A stretch of DNA of 64,000 bases, taken from the NCBI GenBank assembly GCA_019321725.1, contig CM033123.1:14682925-14746924 (forward strand), written 5' to 3'. The stretch's first letter is position 1, and each line of letters starts with the position of its first letter. The notes under the pieces are model-generated. The model did no database searches. It was not told the DNA's origin and was given only the letters and a program-made list of their open reading frames with translations. Shown piece after piece: positions 38,701 to 49,655 of the stretch. This DNA comes from Paulownia fortunei. Lineage: Eukaryota; Streptophyta; Magnoliopsida; Lamiales; Paulowniaceae. A program made the translations under genes and the position numbers.

Positions 38701-39732
38701 CATAATGGAAAGCAAGGCAGAGAAACAACTGAGGAGGAAGTTGAGAATGAGGTGGAAGTTGAAAATGTTGAGAGGCCTGTTGATCTATACAAAGTACATT
38801 CAATCTCTCTGTGTGTTTATTATAATTTCTCACATGTTGATAGATTTGCATTTCTGTCTGTTGATAATGTGTTCTGTTGTTGTTACTTGGGTTGCCTATC
38901 AATACTCGTCCTTTTGCAGGCCATTTTTTCTGATGATTCAGATGATGAAGGGGAAAATGCTACATCCATTCAAGTGGAGGATACAGAAAAGAAGATTGAA
39001 GTTGCAAACACTACTCTGAATCGTTTGATGGCTGGAGACTTCTTAGAATCATTGGGGAAAGAATTAGGTTTATTGGTTCCCCCTGAGATGTCACTGCCAG
39101 ATAATAAAGCCGGTGCAAGAGTTGCTCAGAAGGAAACTGTTACTGTTGACAAAGGAAGTGGGGATTCTTTGCTGGCTGAAAAGAAGATGCCAGCTACTCA
39201 AAATGTTGTGGGAAGTTCTACAAATGGAGAAACAACAGAAAATGAACCAGATTATCTACAGAACACTCACGAAGGTAGGAGGACTGATGTGTTTTTAAAC
39301 ATGGACATGCGTATAGACGGTAGTAAAATTGCAGAGAGAGGTTCAGTTGGAGATGGTAGCAAAGAAAATAGATTTGCGAAGGTTCCTGGAGAAGAGAGAT
39401 ATCTGAAGACTCACAGAACTCGGAATCATAGTTGGAGTAGCAGTTCTTCAGAAGATGAAAGCAGCAGAAAACACTCGAGGAGTCATAGGCATCAAAGCAG
39501 GAGAAGCAGCAGTTCGGATAGTGATACACCCAACGACTCTGATGATTATCGAGATCGACATCACTCAAGGTCCAGAAGAAAAGATAAAGGAACATCTTTA
39601 GAAAAGAGTAGCAGCAGAAGGCGTTCAAAGCACCGCAAACACAGAAAAAAGGATTCTCCCAGTCGATCACTTCGTAGCTCTGGAAAAGAACATGAAAATC
39701 GCAAGAGAAAGAAGAGTAAATACGAAGAATGA
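23776..39732 (+). CDS. TGH: TOUGH (TGH) G-patch and SURP domain RNA-processing protein, 16 coding exons
   Basis: Nuclear RNA-binding protein. In Arabidopsis TGH acts in microRNA precursor processing with the DCL1 complex and was found as a TBP2 partner; it is the plant counterpart of animal GPATCH1. Exons joined by GT-AG and phase: 23776-23913, 24655-24745, 24848-24942, 25517-25620, 26350-26411, 26498-26572, 27968-28116, 29575-29650, 29738-29803, 29924-29997, 32356-32500, 35377-35863, 35945-36229, 36320-36448, 38575-38793, 38920-39732. They would encode about 1002 residues if the exon 10 phase break is resolved; Arabidopsis TGH is about 930. The N-terminus is [15 protein letters not shown]. 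The G-patch starts at about residue 164 ([13 protein letters not shown]). The SURP domain is at about 402-450 ([13 protein letters not shown]...NPLFAFL). A basic, Ser/Arg/Lys-rich tail runs from about 899 to the end ([20 protein letters not shown]). The order and spacing of parts match the family closely. Exon 10 has one base too few to keep frame (see its own entry). Confidence 0.93.
29924..29997 (+). other. TGH: TGH coding exon 10 with a one-base phase break
   Basis: Exon 9 leaves one base and exon 11 needs one base, so exon 10 should be a multiple of three long; it is 74 bp. Using the cag acceptor at 29921-29923, the start reads GKIGPG. The rest ([20 protein letters not shown]) is in the next frame, with the shift at the ggtttgg run (29938-29944). 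One more T there would give GPGFGIGAL, which fits my memory of the conserved family sequence. Alternatively an acceptor five bases downstream (aaag, exon from 29929) restores the frame as [11 protein letters not shown] missing base, real or from sequencing, is my preferred reading. Confidence 0.7.
33190..33660 (-). mobile_element. Probable Copia-type LTR fragment in TGH intron 11
   Basis: On the minus strand this reads like a Copia LTR. It has a TATA region (cctataaataggcatgtaat, from about 33353-33372), followed by a run leading to ttgttatgcaatccaac and a possible polyadenylation area. I see no internal genes, primer site or target duplication, so the edges are rough. It lies in the 2876-bp intron between exons 11 and 12. 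Confidence 0.35.
36640..37060. other. Intron segment of different character, origin unclear
   Basis: This part of TGH intron 14 has longer clean words and a minus-strand open frame rich in F, L and I (36652-36834). The style reminds me of plastid intergenic DNA. I cannot match it to a named plastid region, so it is only a candidate organelle insert. It ends beside the MITE-like element at 37071. Confidence 0.2.
37071..37246. mobile_element. MITE-like element in TGH intron 14
   Basis: The left end cggtacgtttggtttaattt and the reverse complement of the right end (ggctatgtttggattcattt) match over about 24 bp with a few changes. The 176-bp element has no coding capacity. The trinucleotide tca flanks it on both sides (37068-37070 and 37247-37249), as expected for a 3-bp target duplication of a PIF/Harbinger-like MITE, although that family prefers TWA. 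Superfamily is not certain. Confidence 0.5.
37541..37560 (+). repeat. GGGA microsatellite
   Basis: Five tandem units of gagg/ggga lie in TGH intron 14. This is a short, purine-only tract with no known role. Confidence 0.7.
37725..38052 (+). repeat. 164-bp tandem duplication in TGH intron 14
   Basis: Unit 1 (37725-37888) and unit 2 (37889-38052) both start ggccattgtgt and end ctatgcactt. They share blocks such as ggaccatagtgaaca and gggatatacataa. Substitutions between the units show it is not very recent. The open frame at 38002-38223 is chance. Confidence 0.8.
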
Positions 39733-40866
39733 AGAGGAAAATACTTGAATGGAAAAAAAAAGGTACACTTCAAACTGGATGCTCTGAATTCTTCGACTTT
39801 CTGGGATAGATTTACTCCTAAGTGAATCCCAAGGTCGGATGAAATTATATCCCTAAACCGTGTTTCATCAGATGCTTCTACTCGGTTTCTACATTTCACT
39901 GTCATGGCCCAAATCCTTCACTCTCCTTTATCTTTGGCTTTTGTTAGAAGATGTGGTTAATGCTGTTGGATAAACCTATGAAAATTCCTTCCATGTTTAT
40001 TTCAGTTACAAATATGCATGGAAAATGGTGAAGCAAAACCTTGTGGCATTTCTGTACCTATATATACTTTTTATCAAGCTCTAGAGACTTGGAGCGACTT
40101 GTTTGGTATTGATTTTAGTGAAATGACTGAATTGCCCCAAATAAAGATAGGTGTCGAGGAAATTTGTCCTCTCTTTTCTCCTACTTGTGTTTTTCTCCTC
40201 CTCTCTCCAATTTCTCTTTTCTTTTTTGTTTCAGTCATTCCATTTCATTTAATTTATTGGATGATTTTGCCTTCTACTAATTATAAATCCAAATAAATAT
40301 ATTGAAATGGTACAAGCATCAAATAATTAGCTAATTAGCTAAAATATATCTACATGATTTGTGGTTGGAATGTTATTGATGCAAAACACTTTATACAGAT
40401 TGAGGCATAGGTGTTTTATAACAAGATTAATGTTGGATTTTATTGAAGTATATTTTTTAGTCTTTTAGGCTTTTGGAACGTCCCCAAATACTTGTGGCGA
40501 TTGCTAGGGTTGGGGCTCCGAATCCCTCTATCTACATTTGCGTAGTCCGTTGGATATAAAGTACAATTTGTCTGATATAGTTACTATTTTACTATGTTGA
40601 TTTTTATAGATAATTTTGATATCGTAAATTTCCAAATCATAGTATAATTAGTGTATTTTCTAAAACTTCAACTAAATCATTGTTAATTTTTTCATTATTA
40701 TTAGAACATGTTCTAAAAAAACCCTAGTAACTTACCTGTTTTAGTTATGCAAAAATATTAAGTTTGATAAATTAACATCATCAACTACATATTCAATTTC
40801 AGACTGACATAAGTATTTTTCTATCACACCCAAACATAAGCAAATGCAACACAAGTCACACATATT
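39733..40866 (+). other. TGH 3' UTR and spacer up to the hAT element
   Basis: The first few hundred bases after the TGH stop codon probably hold the 3' UTR. An AATAAA-like word occurs near 40294. A CT-rich tract at 40165-40240, followed by ataaatccaaataaat, resembles the spacer at 20795-20945. The open frame at 40018-40296 has no family features, and there is no other gene before the hAT element. Confidence 0.4.
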
Positions 40867-40874
40867 TATATACC
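40867..40874 (+). repeat. Target-site duplication, left of the hAT element
   Basis: The octamer tatatacc is identical to 44233-44240. An 8-bp duplication is the hallmark of hAT insertion. Confidence 0.8.
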
Positions 40875-43800
40875 TAGACCTGACCACGGTTCAAGAACCG
40901 CCGGTTCCACGGTTCAAAAAAATTCTGACCCTTAACCTTAACCATCAAGGCCGGTTACGGTCCGGGTTCCAGAACGGCCGGGCCGGTTTCGGTTATGATT
41001 CGGATTCCGGAATCGTCGGGCCGGTTCCGGTTAACCGCCGGTTCTGGTTCTGGTTCTGGTTCTGGTTCCAACCCTTGAATTTTTTATTTATTTTTTTACC
41101 TATATTTTGAAAATTTATAATTTTTTAATTAACTATTAATTTTATAAAATTGTAACTTTTGTAAAACAAAAACAAGGGTTTGAAATTTTAAACATATATT
41201 TGAATGAAAAATTTTGAACTTAAATTAAAAAAAAATATCATTAATTTTTGAATTTAATGAATGTTTAACTTAAATTTGAAAAAAAAATATTATCTAAAAT
41301 TTAAAGTATCAAATATTCTAATTATAATAAATATATAAAAAAAGATATTCAACTTGAAATCTTAAAGTTTAAACTTAAATTTCAATAAAAAAAAATTGCA
41401 CTTAAATTTTAAAAAAAATATCCACAAAAATTTAAATTATATAATTAAAAATTATTTTAAAAATAAAAATGAGCTTGAACTTAAATTTAAGTTGCCTACG
41501 TATCCTCTTAGGGTATAGAGGAATCAAAACAAACGTAGTTCTCTTACCATTTAACTCTTTTTACTTTAGGGAGTGGCGTGGCTCAATCACTCCCACCCGT
41601 TCCCGTCGTTGTTCCATCTGTGTCCTCCTCTTGATCTTCCTCTGAATCCGGCTGATCTTGTCTTCGTACTGAGGCCTTGATCCAATCATCAAGACATGCT
41701 TGGGCTTCTAAATTTTCGGGAGACAACGTTGAGCGTTTCTCACTCAATATATTACCTCCCGCACTGAAAACTTGTTCCACTGCAACGGTTGAAGCATGTG
41801 AAGCAAGTATCTCTTTCGCCATTACGGACAAAATTGGATACGTTTGCTCCTTTTGCGACCACCATCGCAAAATATCGAACTCTCCATCGTCATCTGTATT
41901 ATTAAACTCAAATGAAACATTAAAATAACTCTCAAGTTCTTGGCTAGAACTTGAGGATCTTCGAGGACGTTTAGTTCGTTCCCTAAGAAAAAGTTGTGCT
42001 GCCGTAAGTTTAAAACTACTACTACTACTAGTTTTATGTATATCAACTTGAGTTGATTGTGGACCATATTTGGAACTGTATTCATTATAAAATTTATTTA
42101 AAAGTGTTCTAATTTTAAATATAATATTATTAACATCTATAGTATAATCATTTTCATTACGTGTTAAAGCATTGTAATAAATTAATAACAAGTCTTGTAA
42201 ACCATCTAATTTAAGTCTAGGATAAAACAACATCAATTAAATTAATATCTGGAATTTCATAAAAATATTTTTTCCATTTCAACTGCATTGATAAAGTACA
42301 ATTTACTAAATTTTCATCTTGGGAGTTAATATTTTCATGTAAAACTGATGCAATATTACAATAATTTAATAATACTAAATGAGAAGTTGGGGAATAAACA
42401 CTAGATAATTGTAAAGTAGCATCATTAAATATTTTTAAAATATTATAAATTTTTTCACATACTGTCCAATGATGTGGATATAAATGAAAAGGAGTAGAAA
42501 TAATTTGTACAAAAAATTGACATAATAAATCTTTATAGTCGATAGATTCTTCTAATAATTTATATGTTGAATTCCAACGAGTTGGAACATCCCGTGGAAA
42601 TTTTTTAGGCCTTACACCATTAGCCTTACAAAATCTAAACCATTGTTTATTAATATGTGGATGTGTCCATAAATAAGAAAATGCTTGTCTAATTGGTTTA
42701 AGTTGATTATCTAAAACTTTTAAGCCATCTTGTACACATAAATTTAAAATATGACATATACACCTAATATGAAAAATTTTACCACCAATTGATGGTTCAC
42801 ATACAACTTTAAGATCACCAATACTAGCATTATTAGCTGCAACATTGTCAAATGATATTGAAAAAATTTTATTAACTAAATTATATTCTTCTAATATTAA
42901 AAATATAATTTGTGAAATATTTGCCGCTGTGTGTGGACTATCAAAAACTCTAAATGCAAGTAATCTTTTTTGAAGTGTCCAAGAATTATCAATCCAATGA
43001 CATGTAATACCCATATATGAATGTATTTGCCAATGATCACTCCAAATATCACTACATAAAGAAATTTTATTATTTACATTATTTAATAATTCTTTTAACT
43101 CTTTTTTAGATTTATTATATAATTTTTTTACATAGCGTGTTAGTGTGGTTCGTGGAACACCTTTAGCTGCCGGATTATATGTTGTTTGAATTAATTCATT
43201 AAAAAAGAATTTATTTGCAAAACTAAAACTAAAATGTTCAACAAAAATAAATCTAGCTAAATTTTCTCTACATCTAATATCATTATATTTAAATAAAGAA
43301 AGATCATTACCTCCACCGGCGTCGGAAGAAGCGAATGATGGCATTTGAGTTTGGGTACGATCAATGCCAAATTCTACTGGATGCTTCTTCTCCACATGTC
43401 TTTTCAAGGATCCATAACCGCCTTCGGATTGAAATTTGTAAGATTGCGAACAATATTTACACTTTGCTCGCATCTCTCCATTTGGAAGTATTATTTTATC
43501 AAAATGTTTAGTAAAAATAGAAGATTTGAGAGATGGAATAGATCGAGTGTGAGCATCACTCATTGTTTCTTGAGTAGTATACAAGTGAGTTTGCTCTTCA
43601 TCACTTAACTCAACTTCACAATCGATGTTGAACCTTAGTTGCTCGTCGGTTGCGGGCATCTTTCCCTTACCTCTATTGTTTGAACCGACCATTTTTTGAT
43701 AAATGATAAAAAATTAGTATATAGAATTGAATAATAAATAATTAAAGATGAAATAAATGAAATATGAAAAAAATTTAATGAAAGAATTAAAATAATATAG

Positions 43801-44232
43801 AATTGAGAATGAATAATTAAGAGTGAAGATTAGAGAATTGAGAATTAGATAATTGATAGTTGAGAGTTGAAGTGTGGAAAAAATGAAGAATTGATGGGTA
43901 TTTATAGAAGAAATTTAAAAAAAAAAAATTAAAAAAAGTCAAACGATCAAAATTTGACCGTTTGACTTTGGTGGCAACGGTAAAAAATTTGACCGTTGCC
44001 ACAAGAGAGCCGTTGGCAACGGCTCTGTTATTTTTCCTTTTTTTTTTTTTTTTTCTTGACCCGGCGGTTCAGTCCGGGTCGGCCCGCCGAGCCGACCCGG
44101 TTTGAACCGCCGGGCTGACCCGGCGGTTCACGGGTTCGAATTTTTTGGACCCGTGGTCAACGGGTTTTGACCCGTTGACCACGGATCAGCCACGGGTCGG
44201 GTTCGATTTGGACCCGGCCTGTGGTCAGGTTA
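40875..44232 (-). mobile_element. hAT (Ac-like) DNA transposon, nearly complete, 3358 bp
   Basis: The left end tagacctgaccac and the reverse complement of the right end (taacctgaccac) form short terminal inverted repeats, flanked by identical 8-bp duplications. Both subterminal regions are unusually GC-rich, with many ccgg, ggttc and cgggtc words. The left one has a ggttct array at 41041-41070. The right one has inverted words such as ccgttgccac/gccgttggcaac around 43965-44025. Such subterminal motif clusters bind transposase in Ac-like elements. A single transposase gene occupies the middle on the minus strand. The element could be non-autonomous only because of the frameshift in that gene. 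Confidence 0.88.
41583..43692 (-). pseudogene. hAT transposase with BED zinc finger, one frameshift
   Basis: Cut-and-paste transposase of the RICESLEEPER/DAYSLEEPER type. The upstream frame (43692-42217, 491 residues) carries a BED finger at residues 78-104 (C78, C81, H99, H104). It also has the first catalytic Asp in CSDIWSD (D215), the second in ISFDNVAANN (D282), and the HIRCICHILNL segment. The downstream frame, open from about 42231 to 41583, holds the C-terminal dimerisation region. This contains LRWWSQKEQTYPILSVMAKE, AVEQVFSAGGNILSEKRS with the family Glu, and a Ser/Thr/Gly/acidic tail. The frames meet at 42217-42236: the family motif LDPRLK is broken after its Leu by a net two-base loss near 42222, giving an immediate stop. 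Start chosen at 43692, in good context and upstream of the finger. Confidence 0.88.
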
Positions 44233-44240
44233 TATATACC
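44233..44240 (+). repeat. Target-site duplication, right of the hAT element
   Basis: The octamer tatatacc is identical to 40867-40874. Confidence 0.8.
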
Positions 44241-44977
44241 TATGCATATGTATATTATCCATTCACACAAATTTATACTAATACACAAACACAGACCCAT
44301 ATATACTAATACACAATCAAACATGTTAGCTCAATTCCAGAGATAAAAACTCAAGATAACTATTTATAGACCCAAATCGCATATGGGGACGTCACATATT
44401 GAATCCATCCTACTGTCAATCCTATTTGAGGTATAACATATTAATATGGAAACAAACAAAAATAAATAGTGAACAAATATGTGCTAAAATCTCATGACGA
44501 CGAACAAAGAGATTCTAGTTTAAAGTTGCTAGCTTTCAAAATGTGCTCCTTTTGTACTTCAGGCAACTTTGTGAGGTCATTATCTATTTAGGAATTCTCA
44601 ATGTATAAATTTTTAACTTTTATTAATAACTGACCCATGGTATTTTGCATAAAATAAAATGAGCACATACGACAAATTAATTCAATTTTGTAATCTATTC
44701 TTGTACTAATAAACAAAACAATTACTATATATATATATATATTTCTTCGTATGTTGTTTTGCAAAGTTCTAGTAATTTAGAAAAACTTGTGTTAGTGCAT
44801 ATTTTTTTTTTTTTTTTTGTTATAATCATTATTCATGTTCCATGCACGTTTTTTTTTTTTATGTGATTTTTTGTGTTATGTAATTTTTAACAACTATCCA
44901 AGATGTTTTATGCGAGTGTATATAAAAAATAAAAGATGAAGGAAAACAACACCACTAGTATGTGTAGAGAGATCTAG

Positions 44978-45085
44978 GGATACTTGCTCAAGGTCGAGGA
45001 GGTTGATGACTTGAGTTAGATCCTTCAAATCTTGGACAACTAAGGGCTAGGATAACCTGTGGTTGCTTCATTGATTGATTAATCG
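44978..45085 (+). pseudogene. Unidentified exon relic (shared with about 63190-63300)
   Basis: After a gatctag acceptor the plus strand reads GYLLKVEEVDDLS, a stop, then ILQILDN and further broken pieces ending VVASLID. The minus strand at 63300-63190 reads a related piece, LEVEMVDKLSLILRFLDT. Both have a tag acceptor at the same place. Stops in this copy make it a relic. I do not recognise the family. Confidence 0.35.
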
Positions 45086-46103
45086 TCCTCCCAAATCCTC
45101 TCATTTCAACTTTTTCGATGTGAAGAGAATCCAGTCTGTACTTATAATATTAAGATCATTATTGATTTTGATTTAACTAATTAAATCAACCATAAAGTTC
45201 AAATGACAATTTGAGAAAATGGATTGACAATATTATAATGCTAAAAATGTCCATGTACCAATGTAGAAGTTGATGATAACAAAATAGAATAAATGACAGT
45301 TCGATAGAAGAGTAAGCTAATTACAAGTGTTTTTGACACACTTCATGTATGTATTTAGTTTCAAAAATTTTAAAAAACAAAAAATATATTTGGTATTATA
45401 AACATTCAAATCATAGTAATTGTTATGTTTATAAGAATATCTTTTACAAAATTCTACTAAATAATATTTATGTTTTTCATTATTATTAGAATATTTTCTA
45501 AAAAACCCATTTAAAGTACGGTCCCATGTGGAAAAATAATTAAGTTGATACATTAACAACACCAACAACACATATATTATTTTTATATTTTTTATCTATT
45601 TTTTCATTGTAATTTTTAACAAAAATTCATAATATACTCATATATTTTAAATATAATTTTTTCTCATCTCGTATTTATCTAACTAGTCTAAAACCTAAAA
45701 GGTAGTCATTTTCTCCAATTTGAAAGCACCAACTGAAAATCTTAACTATATTTCTTAAAATTCTCCCATTTTAACTTGATTTTATTTCGAATGAGTGAAA
45801 AATAATGTTGGTGTACGAACAAAAATATTTTTAATGGAATTTTTCAGCTAACTTACTTAAAGCATTTAGAATCAAAACACACATATTTACAAAATGTACG
45901 ATATAGATTACGTATAAATCCATTAATGTATAAAATTTGCACGCCAAATGAATAGATAACTCTAGAAATTATTCGTATACATGTAAGTTATACGCAATAT
46001 ATATATATATATAACTTTGCACATATAAGATATATTGTTAAATTTTGAGTCTTATATTGTGCATATTTGTACAATATCTATAATTCTATGTATTGTCTTA
46101 ATA

Positions 46104-46360
46104 TAAAATTATAATATTTATCCTGTAAGTTGGTTTAGGTAGATATTCGGTCATTTAATTTGTCAAATTTTGATTTTAGGACACTAAGTTTCAAAATTTG
46201 ATACATTTAGTCATTTTTTTGGGAGAAAAAATCAATAAAATTATAAAATTTATCCTGTAAGTTGGTCTAGGTAGATATTTGGTCATTTAATTTGTCAAAT
46301 TTTAATTTTAGGACACTAAGTTTCAAAATTTAGTCATTTTTTTGGAAGAAAAAATCAATT
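46104..46360 (+). repeat. Tandem duplication, period about 133 bp
   Basis: Two units start at about 46104 and 46237 and share atcctgtaagttggt, gtcatttaatttgtcaaatt and ttaggacactaagttt. A weaker relative (ttttaggacactaa) lies at 58334-58350. It is non-coding. Confidence 0.75.
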
Positions 46361-47171
46361 TTGACTAGTATTTACTGACTTGGCACAAAAAATAATGCTG
46401 ACATGAACCCTAATTTAAAAATTTTTGAATTTAGAGGGAAAATTACAGAATGCGGCAATTATGTGAACAGAGGGGAGGGAGGGATAAATAAAATTGATGG
46501 AATTTTCAAGTGAACAAAAAATATTTTAAACAATAATTTATTTTATATTTATTCCTTTTCTATTTGTAAACTTTCAAAAATCTCAATTTTCATTTATTTT
46601 TTCTTTTCTCCTCGATCTCCTTCTTTTCTTCTTCTTCTTCTGCTTTTTCTTTTTTGGCTTTTTCTTCTTCTTATAATAATATTATTATTATTGTTATGAT
46701 TATAAAAATAATAAAAATTAATATTTTCTATAAATGAAAAAAAAAAGAAGAAATGGAAAAGATATAACACGAAAACTATTTTCTATAATTTTTTCTTTAT
46801 TTTATACTTTTGGTAATTAATAAATTATTTACATAAACTATTTTCTATTTTTTTATTATTGAAATTCAAATATTTTCAAAATTGTAATATAAAATTTTAC
46901 TAACATCTTTATTTTTTTATTTTCCGTAATTTTCCAATTTGTTTATATTTTTTAAAATTAAGAAATTATTCAAAAATAATATGTAAACTATTTTCTATTT
47001 TGCTTATTTTTATATATATTTTTTGAAAATTAAGAAAATTTATCAACATTTTTTAGTTTTCCCTCTACGTAAATAGATGAATTTTAAAATTTTCTCATAT
47101 AATTTACATATATTTATATATAAAGGCCTTGGGCAACAAAGTGGGACCAATCCAATTCACTTTTGTAATAA

Positions 47172-47418
47172 TATATAAACCCAAATGATTTAGGGCAAAC
47201 AAAATGAGAAGAAAAATTAAACTAAAGAAAATTAAAGACACAAAAAATCATTATATATAAACCCAAATGATTTAGGGCAAACAAAATGAGAAGAAAAATT
47301 AAACTAAAGAAAATTAAAGACACAAAAAATCATTATATATAAACCCAAATGATTTAGGGCAAACAAAATGAGAAGAAAAATTAAACTAAAGAAAATTAAA
47401 GACACAAAAAATCATTAT
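47172..47418 (+). repeat. 82-bp tandem repeat, three copies
   Basis: Units start at 47172, 47254 and 47336 and appear identical by eye, so the expansion is recent or is kept uniform. It lies about 450-580 bp upstream of the MATH gene, so it may be part of that promoter region. Confidence 0.9.
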
Positions 47419-47870
47419 CAACTAAGGAAAATATCAAGATTCAATTTAATTCATCAATGCATCACAGTTACATAATGATGCTTTAGCCCAAATATTTGCA
47501 GGTTCACGAAATAAATAATTATAAAGAAAATATAACTCAACAAGGAAAAGTAACCAATTTCACAAGAAAACATAAGATATATGTAAATCCTAACTAATAT
47601 ATAAGATATGAAATTGAAGAAAAAATCTATTTCTGTACAATTCACCCAAAAGTAGTGATACTTTACAAACTTCTATATTCCATTAGAACTCAACTTCAAA
47701 TTAACTAGAGTCAATTAAATCTCAACCAAACTTCTGAGTGATTAGCATTCCCGAGATTCATTCATAGGGCAGAGAATCCCAAAGGGCAACACCTCTGCAT
47801 GTATACAAGCTGGCAGAGAATCCCAATCCCTTGAAACTCAAAGTAGGATACAAAGAAGTCGAAAGGAACC

Positions 47871-49655
47871 ATGATGTCTGACAGCAGCAGCAGATGGTAT
47901 GCAAATATTCACAAAACTGAAATCTATTTTTATTTTCTTGCTTGTTATATGTTTTTGGTTGAATTTCTTTCTTTGAATCTGTTACCACTGCCAGAAGTCA
48001 CCATGGAAACAAGAGAGGCTTCACCTTCACATTTTTTGATCAAAATCGAAGCCTTTTCTATTCTTGACAAGTATGGAATTAAGAAATACGAAACAAGGGC
48101 ATTTGTGGCTGGAGAGCACAAGTGGTATGTTTATTTTTCTTCTTTTATGAGCCTTCACAGATTCATGATTTCATTGTGGACTTCTCCTGAAGTTTCTCAA
48201 TGAAATAAGGGAATTTGGCACTCTTTTTTTACTTGTACAGGAGACTAATAATTTACCCTAATGGGCATGAAACTGGAAAAGATTGCGGCTATATATCTGT
48301 AAACTTGGCCATGGCAGACACAAGTTATCTGCCTGTGAACTGGGAGGTCAATGCTGTGTTCTCCATCTTTCTGTTTAATCAGATTTCCTGCAGTTATCTT
48401 TCTGTCTTTGAAGAATGTCATAGTTCCTTATAAGCGTCATTGGAAGATTTCAAACTTCTCCATATTGGGAGACGTTTGGACTTCTGAAAAATTCACTGCT
48501 GGAGACCATAAATGGTAATCATTTTAGTATCACAACTATCTTTTAGAACTGTGGTTTTTCGAGCTTTTTTTTTTTTCATTTCCTGTGTTTTGACATAATT
48601 TTTGTTGATGAATTTAGGCAGATTTATATGTACCTGAAAGGAGGGGGAGAAGAAACTGGCCGCTGCATCCCTATCTATTTGAACTCTCTCGATCCTTCCA
48701 AAAGAGTGAAGGCATGTTATACAGTATGCATAAAAAACCAGTTCTCTGATAAACATTGTGAAATAACATCTGGTAAGTTACAATAAATGGCAACATGCCT
48801 TAGTTCAAATGTTTCCCTGAGTTGCTGCTTATACTTAGCATATATGTGCTGCATAACATTAAGGGCAAAATTGTATTTTTGGTCTTTTAAATTTCATGTA
48901 TTGTCTGTTTGTTTTGTAGTTTTCGTCCACCATTTGTTAACTCAATAGCAATTTTATTTTAATTTGATAGGAAAATTTTCAAATTTTGACCTAAAAATGG
49001 CCTAAAATTTAAAAAACAAATTGGGTATTTTTTTTGCCAAAGTTGCTAAAAAAATCCTTGTATTCTGCATGCATGATATTTCACTAGCTTTTGTAGCATG
49101 AATATTTCTTTATCCCTTTTCATTTTCATTGGAAATTGTCTCTGTCTGCACTCTTGGCTTGTGAAAAAAAATTGTATCATTTGCCTTTTTTACTTTTCGA
49201 TTTTAACCAAAATGAAGGTTTTGTGTAACTTTACTCATTGTTACCCTTAAAAAGTAGTAGTTGAGAGTTACAAGTATCAAATCATTAGTTTAAATATACT
49301 TTTGTAAAAGGAAAATATGAACGATAAACTCGAGACAGAGGGACTAAAATCTAGTTTGGTCTCAAATGTAAATAAAAAGTCTCGACCGTAAATTTGAGAT
49401 ATGAATATGTAATAAAGAGGATGATGTTTAATGTCTTGTTAGTGTTTCTTGAACCTCTCATGAAACACTACATTTTGTCTTGCAGTTTCTGATATTTGGT
49501 TTTCAGCTTCCAGCGATGCTTTAGGATGGCCTTCATTCATGGAGATTGATTGTATGAACGATCCTATTAAAGGTTTCATTGTTAGTGACTGCTGTCTTCT
49601 TGATATTGAAATCTCTGTGCAAGCTGTTGGACAAGGATTTCCCTTATCCAGTTAG
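47871..49655 (+). CDS. MATH (TRAF-like) domain gene, first domain cut short, possibly broken
   Basis: MATH domains mediate protein contacts; plants have large, fast-changing families of them. Probable exons: 47871-48124 (or from the ATG at 48003), 48241-48514, 48618-48772 and 49486-49655. The first MATH unit begins SHFLIKIEAFSILDKYGIKK and continues through AGEHKW, RLIIYPNG and VNWEVNAVFSIFLFNQ. It then breaks off and its frame stops at 48433. The second unit is in another frame from about 48414: HWKISNFSILGD, FTAGDHKW, then WQIYMYLKGGGEETG, and it closes with FIVSDCCLLDIEISVQ and a stop at 49653-49655. A 67-bp intron (48347-48413) would join the two in frame but would remove conserved coding sequence. 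A likely first intron (47897-47994) would create an immediate TGA. I take it as a MATH gene with probable lesions. Confidence 0.6.

Larger units (their letters stand above)
44241..47171. other. AT-rich spacer with minor repeats
   Basis: Only the relic at 44978-45085, the duplication at 46104-46360 and TA or A/T runs (for example 44724-44741) stand out. No intact gene is visible. The minus-strand open frame at 45317-45571 has no family features. Confidence 0.45.

Noticed and set aside
39218..39670. 150-codon open frame antisense to the last TGH exon
   Set aside because: It is the mirror of the low-complexity Ser/Arg/Lys tail of TGH; its Cys/Phe/Leu-rich product is what antisense of such codons gives.
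38569..39732. A single 387-codon gene separate from TGH
   Set aside because: It is TGH exons 15 and 16 plus the read-through intron; the start Met has no promoter context and the preceding exons join it in phase.
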